In this document: positions 22,067 through 33,400 of the stretch, in pieces
How the letters are laid out: every line of letters begins with the position of its first letter
Position numbering within the stretch: the stretch's first letter is position 1
Origin: Aradus depressus
Lineage: Eukaryota > Arthropoda > Insecta > Hemiptera > Aradidae
Assembly: GCA_963662175.1 (NCBI GenBank)
Contig: OY759222.1
Coordinates: 5,376,713-5,440,712 of the forward strand
Length of the DNA: 64,000 nucleotides
Direction: 5' to 3'
Notes under the pieces: generated by a model
Told to the model about the DNA's origin: nothing
The model's database searches: none
Seen by the model: only the letters and a program-made list of their open reading frames with translations
Made by a program: the position numbers and the translations under genes

Positions 22067-25000
22067 ATGCCGTAAGACTAATTGTAGTCCTATAAAGCCG
22101 GAGCGAGTATGTAGGAGTCCATTGATCCTATAATTCTATTTTTGATTTGGTAATAAATTTAATGAGTCTGTTAATGTTTTCTATGGTATTAATGTTAGCT
22201 ATTGTTTGAAGAAATGTGTTTTCGTTGGATAGTAGTGTCTCATGTTGTCTCTGGTTGTCGTATTTTTTGCAGTTAGTGAAAATGTGGATTACGTCCTCAG
22301 TCTCATTGCAGTGTTCACAGTTGGGGGATGGTTTTATTTTGATTAGATGTAAGTATTTGTTTGTTCTGGCATGTCCGGTCCTCAGTCGTGTCAAGTATAT
22401 GATTTGTTTAGTCGTCAGTGTCTTACTGTGTGGGTGGAACCATGGCTTTGTCGTTATTGTCTTCTGTACTCTGTAGTGGAATTGTCCTTTGGTTTGGGAT
22501 ATGTCAGTATAGTTGGTTTGCCATTCCGTGAGTGTCTGGTGTTGTAGGATGGAAAGGGTGTCTTCTAAGGTCAAGTCGATTCTGAGTGTCACTGTGTCCT
22601 TTGCCGTTCCTCGCTTGGCTAGGTGGTCAGCTCTGTCGTTGTCAGTCAAATTGATGTGTCCAGGAATCCATTGAATGTAATAGTTCTTATCTGACTGGTA
22701 AATGGATGTAGCTATTGTGGAGAGTATGTAGTTGCTGCGAGTTTTGAGGTGAAAGTTGCGTAGTAGTTGGCAGGCGGATTTAGAGTCGGTCAATATAACT
22801 ATCTCTTCTGAAAATGTAATACTTTTAGAGTAGTCTATGGCCTTTTGGATAGCAATCAGTTCAGAGGTACAGACGTTATGATGTGGTGAGATTTTTTCTG
22901 TTAGGTTAGTGTCTGTTTGGGGATCGAAGATACCTATCCCCGTCCCCTCTGGTGTTTTTGAAGCATCTGTGAAGAGTTGGTGACATTTATCGTAAAGAGT
23001 GTTAATCATTTCTATTGTGTTGGCTTTTAGGATTGTGGGGTCTAAGTTGTTTTTGGATGTTTTGATTGTCCTAATGTCTGGATTGGATTTTATGATAAGG
23101 TTTGATAGTGGGATGGGCGCAATAAATGAGAACGGTTTGTCGGTCCGATGTAGTGTCTGTAATGTTGGCCTGAGTTCTGCTAGTGTATTTTGAATGTACT
23201 TGTTCAAGTGGATTTTTTGTCTATTTATTAAATCGTTGAAAGGGTGTGATTTGTCGGCGTGTATTTTTGTAAGTTTTCTTTTTAACTGTAATTTACGTCT
23301 GAGTGGAAGTGGAAGTTCTCCGGCTTCCACCAGAACGGCGTTGATAGGAGTTGTTTTAAATGTCCTCAATGAAATTTTTAAGGCCTGGTTTTGTATTACA
23401 CTAAGTTTCTGAATGAGGGGTGTTCTGGTGGAGCCATAAACCTCGCAGCCATACTCCAGCAGTGGTCGAACTAAGCTCTTATATAGGTGGATCATGTTGG
23501 TGGGATGTGCCCCCCAACTCAAACCTCCTGCTATACATTTCAGGAGATTTATTGGTTTTTGTGATTTTGCTATTGTATGGGATATATGTTTCTTGAAGGA
23601 AAGTTTTGTATCTAACCAAAGACCAAGGAATTTGTGTTCCTTAGCAACGGGTATGGTGATATGACTATATTGTAATTTGATGTTGTTGTGGTTGATGTTT
23701 CTCTTCTTTGTGAAAGGTACGAGTGTCGATTTGTCAATGTTGATCCTGAGTTTCAAGTCGTCCAGTCTGTTGGAGAGAGTACTGAGTCCCGCCTCTAGTT
23801 TGGTGATGGCCTGGTCTACTGTGGGTTGTGTTGTGAAGATCACTATGTCATCGGCGTATTGCAGTAGACTGATGCCCTCATCTAGCTCTTCGTGTAGCTC
23901 TCTAGTATACATGTTAAAGAGGATTGGTGACCAAACATCTCCCTGTAACAGTCCTTTGTATGAGTCCATCTCTACGTCCCCTTCATCTGTCTTTATATAT
24001 AGTGTTTTCTTAAATAAATATTTATGTAGCCATACCGTTATCTCCTGTGGGATTTTTGATTTATCGAGGACGTTTATTAGTTTCGTAATATTTACATTGT
24101 CATATGCTTTGTCTATGTCTATGAATAGGGCCATAAGTATTTGTTTTTTGAAAATGCTATCTCGATTGAAGATGTGAGTATCATAAGGGCATCAGTTGTG
24201 GATCGGCCGCTACGGAAACCCAGACACTGTGGACTGAGAAGATTGTGATATTCCACAAACCATTCGAATCTTTTCTTCATAATTATATTAAAAACTTTTG
24301 CTGGACAGGATAAGAGAGCTATGGGCCTGTATGAAGTGATTTCCTGCGGGTCTTTGTTTGGTTTTAGTATCGGTACTATTCGTATTTCGCGCCATTCTTC
24401 CGGAATTACTTTTAATCGGAAGGATTTATTGTAACACGCAATTAAGGAATGTTTTATGTTATAAGGAAGTCTTTTAATCATCTGATAACTAATTTCGTCT
24501 CTGCCAGGAGCTGTATCTTTTTTGGAGCTGATGGCGGCATCGAACTCAGAGTTGGAGATTGGAAGCCTGAATATGTCCGATTTATCTACTATTGATTGAG
24601 AATGTAAGGTTGGGTCTGGAGGAGGCTGGGGTGGGTTTTGGGAAGGATTTGTCAGTTTGAGTAGGTATTGTATGGCTGTCGATTTGCATTCGATGATTTT
24701 ATTTTGAGTAAATGTTTTCACGTTTCTGAGTTGTTTCATTTTTTGCCATACGTCGCTTGAATGATTAGGGTTAATCTCTTGAATGTAGGTCGTCCAGGTG
24801 TCTTTTTTGGATTTTTTAATGAGGTTTTTTGTTTTGTTGATCCTATGTCTCATTTCTTTATAGTTCTCTATGGTCATGTTTTGTTTGAATTTTTTTATCG
24901 ATTCAGTTTTTTGGACATAAGATATTTTGATTTTGTCGTTCCACCAGCATTTGGGTGTGAAGTTGTTCATGTTGTCTGTTCTGTATCTAGGTATGGTATT

Positions 25001-28000
25001 ATCTCCGGCTTTGTTAATGAGGTTGGTCAGTTCAGTTATGTCCTCTGTCTGTAAGGGCCCCTGTTCTCTTAGGTATTGTTCGAAGTGACTGTAGTCGGTT
25101 GCTCTGAAATTTCGTCTCCCTGTTCCTAGCTGTCCTCCGCGGGCGAGTGCCCTCTCCAGGATCATCTCTATTATAAGGTGATCGCTGCCCAGACACTGGT
25201 CCGTCACCCTCCAACTCATCCTATAGCCCAAGTCTCCTGTACATAGGCTTAAGTCTACTGATGATCTGTTCTGGTTGGGGTGTGTAAGTCTAGTCGGTGT
25301 CTTCTCATTTAGTAGAACTAGTCCTGATGCTAATATTTCTTCAGATATGAGTCGGCCCCGCGGGTTTTCTACCTCACTCCCCCACAGTCCGCTTTTTCCG
25401 TTTAGGTCACCGCATAGTATTGAAAATGGCAAGTTATCTATTGTAGAAAAGAGTTTTTGAATCTGAGCTTTAGAAGTTTTGGCCCCGGGGGATATGTATG
25501 AGTTGATAATATTAAGTGGAGGTATAGTGTTAGTTGTCCGAATCCCTATTAGTTCTACGTTGGCTATATTATTTAATGTTATTTTTTCCCATTTTATTGA
25601 TTTGTGAATGAGGAAAGCTACCCCTCCATACCCGTCTCTTCTGCTTATCTGATAAAAGGAGTAGGTTTTGGAATTATGTTCTACTTTTGTGTTAAGCCAT
25701 GTTTCTTGTAATGCAGCAATATGTACTTGGTTTACGTTCAGCAAATTGGTTAAAATTGCCCATTTATTGTTTATACTTCTAATGTTATGTTGTATGATTT
25801 TAATGTTTGTTTGTTGTGCACTGTTCATTGTGAGCAAGTGTTATTATTATAATTACTAAATTGTTGTTAAGATTGTAGAGCATGAATACTGTAAATATTA
25901 TAATGAAGAGTATCCATCCTTTATAGGAAGAATTTCTAATAATGAATGAAAAGGAGGATTATATTTGTATATTTAGGATCAATGTTATTATGCGAGTTGG
26001 TATGGTTGTTATGTCCACTGTAAACGTATTCAGTATGTTTCGCTGTCATTGTCAGCGTCTATTTTGGATGAATTTGTAATGTCAGTCTTATCTGTTTTGA
26101 GGTGTTCCTCGGTGCCAATAGTTTTGTAGTCTAATGTTGATAGTTCTTCTATTTGTATGTTGTCTACAATGTGTTTGTTTTGAGTCACAATCTCATGGAG
26201 GGTCCTCCCAACTATGGTAAGCAGGTCTCTCTCAGACTTAGTCTGACCCTGATTTATTCTGTTCAGTAGTGTCGTGAGGGCGGCTATCAGTCGCTGTTCA
26301 GTAGATGTTCTCTGTGGGTTGTTGATATATACTGGCTTGTTGGTAGGCTCTGTGTCCTCGCTAACTGTCTTGCTAGGTCGGGGAGGGGTTGAGGGTGGGG
26401 ATGAGGCGGGCCTCTTCTGCCCTACGTGCTTCGTTACTGTACGACTATATGAGGGTTGTCTCAGAGGGGGCTTACTATTGAGATGGGAGCGTGATGTTTC
26501 TTGGAGGTCCGGAAAATCAGATAAAATTGAAAATTTATTATAGTAAGGTTTTGTCTTGAGTGTCATCCGGTCTGCTTCGTAGTATGCGATACCTTTCAGA
26601 GCCATGGTCTCCTTTATGGTCTTTTGTCTGGCGTACTCCTCGCATGCTGTCCTGTCCGTGGTCCTGTGGGAGGTACCGCAGTAGTGGCATTTTGGGGAGT
26701 TAGGGCATTCGTCGAGCTGGTGTTTGGGATTCTGCTCCCCACAGTTGGCGCACTGTGCCTTGCTTCTACAGTATTGCCGGGTATGATTGTACCGTAAACA
26801 GTTAAAACACTGTATCACTCTATATACATATGGTTGAACCTTGCGAGGGGCTAAATATAAATATACTTCCTCCGGCAAAGTCTGCGAATAAAACGAAATT
26901 TTTACAGACAGAGTATCTTCAAGTCTTGGCGAACCTTCCTTGTCTTTTGTCCGTCTCTTTATCCTTGACACCTCAAAAACTCTGGATTTTGACGAAATAT
27001 TTGCCTTTATCTCGTCTTCATCTATGTCGGTTGGAATATTTCTGATAACGCCCACTTTTATGATATTTTGAGTTGGAATGTAGGCTTTGCAATTTATTAT
27101 TTTGAGTAAGGGATGAGAAAGAAATGAATTTGCTAAATCGAATTTTGAAAATGTTACTTTTACTTTTTCCTATTTATTCTTTTAACTTCTGTGAATTTAA
27201 TATTGTATTGCAATAGGGATTTGCCTATTTTGATTTCATTTATATCAGATTCTGATTCTATGATTGTAATGTATGGTCCATGATAATAAGGCAAATATTT
27301 CAAATTTCTGTTAATACCGGTATCCATGTTTTCATTGTTAGACATTTTATTTTCTTTACCTGGTTGTCCAGTGTCTTGTATGTCTGGGGGTTTGGGATCC
27401 CCCATTTTTAAAAGAAACTGATATTAATAATCAAAGTGTATACGACCTGGGCAGTAGATAAATATAAATAATAATACACCGCTAATCCGTAAAAACAAAC
27501 AAAACAAAAACAGAAAAATGAGACTAATAACAGATAACTACTAGTCACGATGTTAATATCACTGTTAATAAGGTTTGTGACACTTTCTTCACTCACATAA
27601 CTATAAGAAAACTTGAAAAAAGAGCTATGAAAAATATAGAGAATTGAGATAAGGTTAATTTATTTGTTCACTTCACTAGCGCGTCAGCTGTACTGAATAA
27701 CAATATTATATATCATCATAAAATATACTGCTATATTATTTTGTTTTACTACAATTTTTATTTATTGTGAGAAATTTAAGCTATCGAAGCATCTTAACCT
27801 AAAAGTTTCTTAGCGAAAGATCATTTTATAGTTCGTAATATAAGGCCATTCATAAATTACGTAAGGCTTTTTTAAAGCTAATTTGTCCCCCCCCCCCCCC
27901 CCCCCCCTACCCCTTGATAAGAAATTTTGGTAAGAAATGATCGTATTGATAAAATAAAAGACAGTTTGAGCAGCTTGTACCCAAGCTTTAAATAATAGTG

Positions 28001-28833
28001 CATGTAAATATGCAGACATGTCAGGCATAATAAATAAATTATACTAAAATGACAATTATTTTTTCAAAATTCAAGCAATAGGGAAATCCCCCCTAGTCAG
28101 CGAGACAATAGAATAAAAAAATGTCTAGAAGTACTGAGACCATATGATTTCTGTAGGATTCAATACTGAATTTGAGAACTAAGTACAGATGGCGCTATTC
28201 AATAGCGCCATTTCTTAGCGCGAAAGTAGTAGATTTTAAATTCAATAAATTACATAAGATCAAATTCTTTACCCCCCTCCCCTATAGTAAGAATTAGTAA
28301 TATTTAGCTTATCCCCCCCCTAAATGCCTTACGTAATTTATGAATGACCCCTAACAACAAAACAGCTGACATCACAGATAAAGAAATGTGTAGTGTGTGC
28401 GTTGCGCGCGCAGCCGTTCGACTCAAAAACACTTACACATTCACATCAAGGAGACTTAGGCTCTGACATAGCCCCTACAGAGAGCTAAGATGTTTACACA
28501 TCAAAAGACCACTAATAAAAACTATAATAAATAATAATAAATATAAAAGAATATAGAAAATTGTTGAATAGCCTCCATATTGCTCAGTAAGTTAAATGAG
28601 TTTCTACATGCCCGGACTTTTCTTAAAATGCTGTTTCTGATTTCTGTGTGAAGGTAGATCAACAGTTAAGACAAAAGAGTGTCAAGGTTCGAGAGAGTTT
28701 CTACCAGGTGGTCTACTACGAGTCGTACGGCTTCAACAAGAAGCTCCACTTCAATCCCGCCGAGAAGACTATGCCTGACTATCCTTACCATATTTACCAT
28801 CAGTTACCATGTTTGCCTATGTCTTTTTCGTGA
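16437..28833 (+). CDS. Caspase (Dronc/caspase-2-like), catalytic domain, five exons
   Basis: Cysteine protease of the apoptosis pathway, cleaving after Asp. Exons 16437-16610, 17901-18136, 18878-18984, 19558-19667 and 28654-28833 join in frame into 268 residues. The order is typical: GYVLIINIEKF start of p20, catalytic His in IMSHGNKDE (about residue 86), catalytic Cys in QACRG (about residue 136, its Arg codon split by an intron), then p10 with GYVSQRDTKKGAWFI and the closing YGFNKKLHFNP. The linker between subunits is short. The closing motif and overall pattern are nearest to Dronc/caspase-2-type initiators, but the CARD prodomain exons were not found, so initiator status is inferred. The last intron is about 9 kb and carries a full-length LINE. 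A polyadenylation signal overlaps the end (TGAAATAAA). Confidence 0.92.
16611..17577. other. Caspase intron, AT-rich
   Basis: No recognisable repeat or coding sequence apart from A/T runs and one nearly duplicated motif (ATATAACAAACGGA, twice near 16900). Confidence 0.4.
17578..17866 (+). mobile_element. tRNA-derived SINE
   Basis: Head GAGGGCGCTGGTAGCTCAGA; the B box is decayed (GGATTCAAGATCC). Tail ends at GGTAGTAGGCAATATGACC. It has a small deletion around the CCACCAGAG motif and sits just before the catalytic-His exon. Confidence 0.82.
17901..18136 (+). CDS. Caspase exon with catalytic His and Cys
   Basis: Acceptor ATTTTTTCAG, donor GTAAGT. Contains AIVFIMSHGNKDE (catalytic His) and ends KPKVIFFQAC plus two bases of the Arg of QACRG. 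A SINE ends about 35 bp upstream of the exon. Confidence 0.93.
18138..18796. other. Caspase intron, no feature seen
   Basis: AT-rich intronic sequence with neither repeat signature nor coding potential. Confidence 0.4.
18797..18840 (-). mobile_element. SINE fragment
   Basis: Short reverse-strand piece TATCCGAAGGATGGCGTGCT followed by TTACCTCCCA, matching the middle of the SINE. It lies about 40 bp upstream of a caspase exon acceptor. Confidence 0.55.
18878..18984 (+). CDS. Caspase exon, subunit junction
   Basis: Acceptor TTATTCCAG, donor GTGAGT. Completes QACRG and reads GCKKDGGITLDDMN onward to LLVVYATLP. The Asp-rich stretch between the subunits may contain the activation cleavage site. 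Confidence 0.92.
19558..19667 (+). CDS. Caspase exon, small subunit
   Basis: Acceptor GGTTTTTCAG, donor GTAAGT. Encodes GYVSQRDTKKGAWFIEELVD followed by VFRNDAFSMDLITMLCK, with the conserved S.R....G.WFI substrate-binding segment. Confidence 0.93.
19975..20085. repeat. Short palindromic/tandem block
   Basis: CTTTATATATTTGCGCA and its reverse complement GCGCAAATATATAAAG flank two direct copies of a GCGATTAATRCGTTAATACGCC unit. Probably a small foldback element in the last caspase intron. Confidence 0.5.
20605..20890 (+). mobile_element. tRNA-derived SINE
   Basis: The tRNA head is badly decayed (GGTTCGAAATCC remains); the rest is good from CCCCTTTCGGATGGGACGTT to AGAACCCGGGCACAA. Confidence 0.82.
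21319..21463. mobile_element. Hairpin MITE
   Basis: GATTGTCTATTTCACAAAAT and its reverse complement ATTTTGTGAAATAGACAAT lie in arms of about 50 bp with a 45-bp centre. It is non-coding, and its arm sequence also appears truncated elsewhere (for example near 50510). Confidence 0.65.
22018..22062 (-). repeat. LINE poly(A) tail
   Basis: An unbroken T run of about 44 on the plus strand, directly next to the left target-site duplication, marking the 3' end of the antisense LINE. Confidence 0.85.
22128..25828 (-). pseudogene. LINE ORF2: endonuclease, reverse transcriptase, RNase H; one frameshift
   Basis: The first part starts at ATG 25828 (MNSAQQTNIKIIQHNIRS). It shows AP-endonuclease motifs LQETWL, GDLNGKSGLWGS and SDHLIIEM, then the front of the RT domain. 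It ends in an early stop at 24119. The second frame, open from 24134, has FIDIDKAYDN, GLLQGDVWSP and the catalytic YADDIVIF. It then has RNase H with FTDASKTPEGTGIG, SELIAIQKAI, ILTDSKSAC and DNDRADHLAK, so all four acidic residues are present. The C-terminal CEHCNETEDVIHIFTNC is a zinc-binding tail. The two frames differ by one base at a six-A run just before the overlap. Confidence 0.88.
26030..27405 (-). pseudogene. LINE ORF1, gag-like nucleic-acid-binding protein, one frameshift
   Basis: Starts at an ATG in good context (MGDPKPPDIQDTGQPG) and reads 81 codons to a stop at 27160. The next frame resumes immediately and runs 341 codons to 26030. Three zinc knuckles follow in a row: CFNCLRYNHTRQYC, CANCGEQNPKHQLDEC and CHYCGTSHRTTDRTAC. 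A Pro-rich segment and an acidic tail follow. The break sits in an A-rich run (GGAAAAAGTAAAAG on the minus strand), consistent with a one-base indel. ORF1 binds element RNA in related LINEs. Confidence 0.82.
27842..28352. mobile_element. MITE with 24-bp TIR and C/G homopolymers
   Basis: Left end GGCCATTCATAAATTACGTA and right end TACGTAATTTATGAATGACC form inverted repeats next to C runs (about 20 C near 27890, 9 C near 28312). The centre has a GATGGCGCTATTCAATAGCGCC hairpin. TIRs of the form GGGGTCATTCATAAATTACG belong to widespread insect MITEs. It lies between the LINE and the last caspase exon. Confidence 0.75.
28654..28833 (+). CDS. Caspase terminal exon
   Basis: Acceptor TGTGTGAAG (weak pyrimidine tract). 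Encodes VDQQLRQKSVKVRESFYQ, then YYESYGFNKKLHFNP, the standard caspase C-terminal strand, and a further tail of about 22 residues. It follows the previous exon in phase 0 across the LINE-bearing intron. The stop overlaps an AATAAA signal. Confidence 0.88.
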   Translation, partial: VDQQLRQKSVKVRESFYQVVYYESYGFNKKLHFNPAEKTMPDYPYHIYHQLPCLPMSFS

Positions 28834-28918
28834 AATAAAATGTAACTTCCTTTTTTTTTTTTTTTTTACACTAATCTGTTTTTATTTTATTTTTCTATAT
28901 CTTAAGTAAATATTATTA

Positions 28919-29070
28919 GGAGGACACCGGTAACTCAGTAGATAGAGTAAGATCGCGGGTTCTTATCTGGGAGGTGGAAATATCTTGAGCACGCCGTCCT
29001 TCGGATGGGACGTTAAACGATGGTCCCGAACCTGTATGATGTTAAGTACTAGATAAAAAAAGACCCCTTC
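28919..29070 (+). mobile_element. tRNA-derived SINE, truncated
   Basis: Head GGACACCGGTAACTCAGTAG with part of the tRNA region deleted, then ACGCCGTCCTTCGGATGGGA. The copy ends before the CCACCAGAG part. Confidence 0.75.
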
Positions 29071-29109
29071 TGAACCGGAGAGGATCCACATTTTATTATT
29101 TAGGATATT

Positions 29110-29540
29110 TCCTCAAATCATGGTGTCTTGTGTAGTTCTTATGGAGGATTTAAGTGAGATAAAAACGATTAGATGGTTTTATGGAATGTATTATGTATAT
29201 ATATATATACCTCCTTTCAACCTATCTCGCGGAAAAATAATAGATTACATCCTTATGAAGTTTGAGCTACCTCTGTTTCCCCCCTCCCAGCTCCCTGATT
29301 TTCTTGAAAATCAATAGATATCGTCCTTATAGGGCTTTGAATTTACATATGAAATTTCATGTCAATACATTCATTACAACGGCAGTTATTAGAGTTTTTT
29401 TTGTGTTAAGCCTCTGCCTGTTCTCTTTGATCGATTTGGCTGAAAATCAAAAGGTGTCATTTTTAGAGAATTCTGAATATACATAAATTTCGTGTCGATA
29501 CATTCATTCTATCGGGAGTTATCGTGTTGGCAGACACAGA
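29110..29540 (-). repeat. Dispersed repeat family copy (ATCGAC family)
   Basis: Repeated sub-blocks such as GATTTGGCTGAAAATCAA, TCATGTCAATACATTCATTA and CTATCGGGAGTTATCGTGTT recur here and, in either orientation, near 30640, 37950, 44700, 49600 and 55520. It is non-coding and the element class is unknown. Confidence 0.6.
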
Positions 29541-29541
29541 C

Positions 29542-29862
29542 AGGACGCCGGTAGCTCAGTGGTATGCTTGCTTGCCTTCTGAGCTCAAGGTCGTGCGTTC
29601 GAAACCAAGCCGGAGGCCCTTAGTTACTAACTTAAGGACGTCGCCCTTCGGATGGGACGTTAAGCGATGGTCCCGAGCCAGTACGATGTCAGGTACTTGT
29701 TAAAGACCCTTATTCTAGGTGAATAAAAATTTAGGCTAGGCAAAATTTAGGTCTCCAATAGTAGAGTCGGGCTCATGTCCACCAGAGTGATGAAAGAGCG
29801 CTCTGGTAGTAGGCGAAATGACCTCGTAGTTAAAGCCCGGGCATGAGTCGTAATAACTAAGT
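29542..29862 (+). mobile_element. tRNA-derived SINE, near full-length
   Basis: GACGCCGGTAGCTCAGTGGT head, B box GCGTTCGAAACC, and tail GCCCGGGCATGAGTCGTAAT. It lies between the caspase and zinc-finger genes. Confidence 0.88.
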
Positions 29863-30449
29863 AACAGACTGACCTATTTTTTTTTTTTTTTCATTTTTGG
29901 AATCGAGTTTATAAAACATGAAGTTCCGTTCAAAACTCGACATCGAATTTCTGACAGATTACATAACTTCCCCAATACTTTAATACTAATATAATAGTTA
30001 GGTTAGGTTTTAAGGAAAAATATATCATAAAACAAGGCTTAAATAGAATTAAACGTGTTGCTTTTACCATATGATTGCATACAAAATGAAAAATAAAATA
30101 GTCCTTTAACCTAAACATCTTCGTTTTATTTATTTAATAATATTAAGAATGTTAATAATGTTTTTCTTCGTTCGGAGCTAGTTTATAAATAAAGTATAAC
30201 AATATTTCTGAATTGTTTTAACAGAACAATGTATATTTTGAAAATGTTCTATATTTTTTTTCTCAAATTGGGGTTAAACTGGCCAGACAGAGAAGCTCTG
30301 TTTGAACCCGTCTCTCTGTTTATTATTGCCTCCCTAATCCAGAATTGAAGACAGGCCTAACTACAGTTCCTCTTAGTTACAACAAATAGGTCAATTCTAT
30401 TATAACAATTTCCTTGTGTAATCAGTTTTAAACAATTAGGTACCTAAAA
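29863..30449. other. Spacer upstream of the zinc-finger gene
   Basis: Contains a fragment of the ATCGAC dispersed repeat near 29935 and AT-rich DNA. The last 200 bp would hold the promoter and 5' UTR of the zinc-finger gene; no TATA or initiator could be singled out. Confidence 0.35.
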
Positions 30450-30471
30450 ATGCCTGTGGCTATTATTAAAG
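30450..30471 (+). CDS. Zinc-finger gene exon 1 (22 bp coding)
   Basis: ATG in context CTAAAAATGCC, encodes MPVAIIK plus one base, donor GTAAGT. It is chosen as the start because it ends in phase 1, matching exon 2, and has a strong donor. The upstream 5' UTR boundary is unknown. Confidence 0.7.
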
Positions 30472-33400
30472 GTAAGTTTTCTTTACTCAAGAAAGATGTT
30501 CTTTTCTTTTATAAGAAGTTATTTACAGTAAGATTTTTTAGATTATTTTAATTGTTATTAAAAATATATTACTGTTATTATTATAATTATTACATTTATT
30601 TTACAAACAACAATACTAAGTGTAGGAGAAATTATGTAATCGGTCAAAAATTCGATGCGGAGTTTTCAACGGAATTTCTTGTTCCGACCCTCAGCTTTCA
30701 AATATTTAAAAAACAAATTCTGTGTGTATTCGATAACACGTTTTTATGTGAATCCAGAACTCTCTAACGACAACACCTACTGATTTTCAGCAAAATGGAA
30801 CGAAGGGAAGAGGCGAGGCTTAACAAAAAAAAAATGTAACAACTGCCGTTGTAATGAATCTGTTATGTGAATTCAAAGCCATATAAAGTCCACATTTATT
30901 AATTTTCAGCAGAATCAGTCTAAGGGGAGGGGGGCTCAACTGAAAAGTTCCAATAACACCCGTTGTAATGAATATATCAACACAAAATTAAGCATTCAGA
31001 AACCTATGTAAGTCAAATGTTGGGTTTTAACCCAAACGGTCGACTGGCTTTGGAGGGAGAGCGAAAACATAATTGATTAATTCGTGCTGGGGACGTACAT
31101 AGCCGGTGATTCACCGAAGTCTTGTTTTTAGGAATTATGCGTCTTTATTTATTTTTTTTGTTGTTAGTTCAAAGTTCAACAAAGAATACGAAGGCAAAAG
31201 TCTTAACCCTTACATTACATTTTCTAATAACACGTGAATATATGAATAAATATTTTAATAACTAATTATTACTATTTGTTTTTCGTATATTCATCTAAAT
31301 TATAAACTTATTATTATTTCCACTAGGCCCTGATTGTGCGAGTGCAGTAAAAACAGAGCCAATTGATGAAGACTCGTGTAAGTGTTGGCATTACTCAATT
31401 TATTTAAAAATATTTTTTATTTATAGTAAGTTATTATGACTCATGCCCGGAATTTAATTACTAGGTCGTATCGCCTACTACCAGAGCGCTCTTTTGTCAC
31501 TCTGGTGGACATGAGCCCGACTCTACTATGGGAGTCCTAAATTTTGCCTACCCTAAATTTTTATTCATCTATAATAGGGGTCTTTAAACGAGTACCTGAC
31601 ATCGTACAGGCTCGGGACCATCGCTTAACGTCCCATCCGAAGGACGGCGTGCTTAAGTTTATTTTACCTCCCAGATAAAATAAACTAAGGGCCTTGGTTG
31701 GGTTTCGAACCCACGATCTTCAGCTCAGAAGGCAAGCACACATACCACTGAGCTACCGGCGCAATGTCAGGTAGAGAAAATTTAGGACTCTCTCACTAGG
31801 GTTCGGCTTATGTCCACCAGAGCGATTAAAGAGATTTAGGCCCTCTTTTCCCCAACGAATCCATTCCGGCAACCAAAAGAAAAAAAAAAGAGCGCTCTAG
31901 TAGTAGGCGATATGACCTTGTTGTTAAAGCCCTGGCATGAGTCACAAAAATATTATTTACAAAAAAACAAACTGAAATATAATATCTAAACAAAAACAAT
32001 TATAAACTAAATACATATAAATATGTAATACATATATATTTATATAAATATAAATACATATCAGAGGGCGCCGGTAGCTCAGTGGTATGCGTGCTTGCCT
32101 TCTGAGCTCAAGATCGTGGGTTCGTAACCCGACCGAAGCCCTTAGTTTATTTTTTCTGGGAGATAAAATAAACTTAAGCACGCCGTCCTTTCGGATGGGA
32201 CGTTAAGCTATGGTCCCGTGCCTGTACGTTGTCAGGAACTCGGTAAAGACCCTCACCCTAGGTCATTAAAAATTTAGGGATGGCAACATTTAAAACTCCT
32301 ATAATTGAGTATGGCTCATGTCCACCATAGCGCTCTTTTGTCGCTAGCGCTCTGGTAGTAGGCGATATTTGATTTCTACCAAATTATTATTTGCCTCATT
32401 GATTTGTCGTTACGTCCCTATCATTGTTTCCCTTTAAACGTGTTTTTAATTGTTTGCAAAGTTTCATTTCATCTTCAATAGTTTCCCAGGTATCGGGAGG
32501 AATAGACAGACGGACAGACATTAAACACTCGTTATTAGGGTTTCTTCCACTCATGGTGGTCTTCCATGTAGTTGGTATTCCACTTATGGAAACTTAACAA
32601 AGTACAAGTTGCTGTACTTTCTCAGTAGGAAAAATTGAATTTTATTTTTTAAGTGAACAGAATTTGATATTGTCTGACTCAAAGCTTTTTCTTATAAAGT
32701 ATAAGAAACGGTCGACAGATAGCGCAATGAGCTAATATATGCTCACATATATGCTATTAAAATAGAAAATACAATTCTTGTTTTTCTGCTATATTTTTGA
32801 TTTATTAGATTGTTAAACAATTGTTTATGAATAATTTTAGTTCGATACAACAATTCTTCAAGAATAAAAGAAGAGCCTGAATTGATTATTCCTTGTGAGG
32901 ACGATTATTGTTCCCATTCGTTAGGCAAGTCTATATTCAATTAGCACTGAATTTTTTATATTCGTTTAAGTATTTATTTAAATTAGTTCTTTATTTTGTA
33001 TTAAATATTTTATTATATAATTTATTTTATTATATCTATTATTATATTTGCTTACTACAATATTATAAGAATTAATTTATTTTGCAGAATCAAAGCATAT
33101 TAAAGCAGAACTCAACGATGACGTTATTACCACAGGTAAAATATTTTCTTCATTATATTGTATTGACAATATTAAGAGTTTGTCAGTGAATCACCTGGAT
33201 TGTACTTCCCCAGTTCGGATATAGTTGTAATGAAGTTTTCTCCCTTCCTGGAAAATCGATAGATGTTAACAGTAAGAGGGTTTAATTTTCACTCAAGGTT
33301 TTAATTCTCATATTGTCATCCTTTATGTGGTGACCAGCTTCTCTCCTCTTGGTCTACCTCCACTGCTATGCAGTGCCTCTGCGGCCTCCATTAAGTTAGA

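Larger units (their letters stand above)
22018..27695 (-). mobile_element. Full-length non-LTR retrotransposon (I-superfamily-like LINE) in the caspase intron
   Basis: Read on the minus strand: 5' UTR beginning CAGTACAGCTGACGCGCTAG, ORF1 with three zinc knuckles, ORF2 with endonuclease, reverse transcriptase and RNase H, a 3' UTR of about 65 bp and an A-tail of about 44. The 9-bp sequence AATAACAAT occurs at 22009-22017 and 27696-27704, a target-site duplication. The RNase H domain together with three CCHC knuckles in ORF1 points to the I superfamily (I/Loner/Outcast-like). Two frameshifts, both in or next to A runs, are the only obvious damage, so the copy is young or the shifts are assembly errors. 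It is antisense to the host gene. Confidence 0.88.

Noticed and set aside
22216..25859. Plus-strand ORFs through the LINE region
   Set aside because: Shadow frames of ORF2 on the minus strand.
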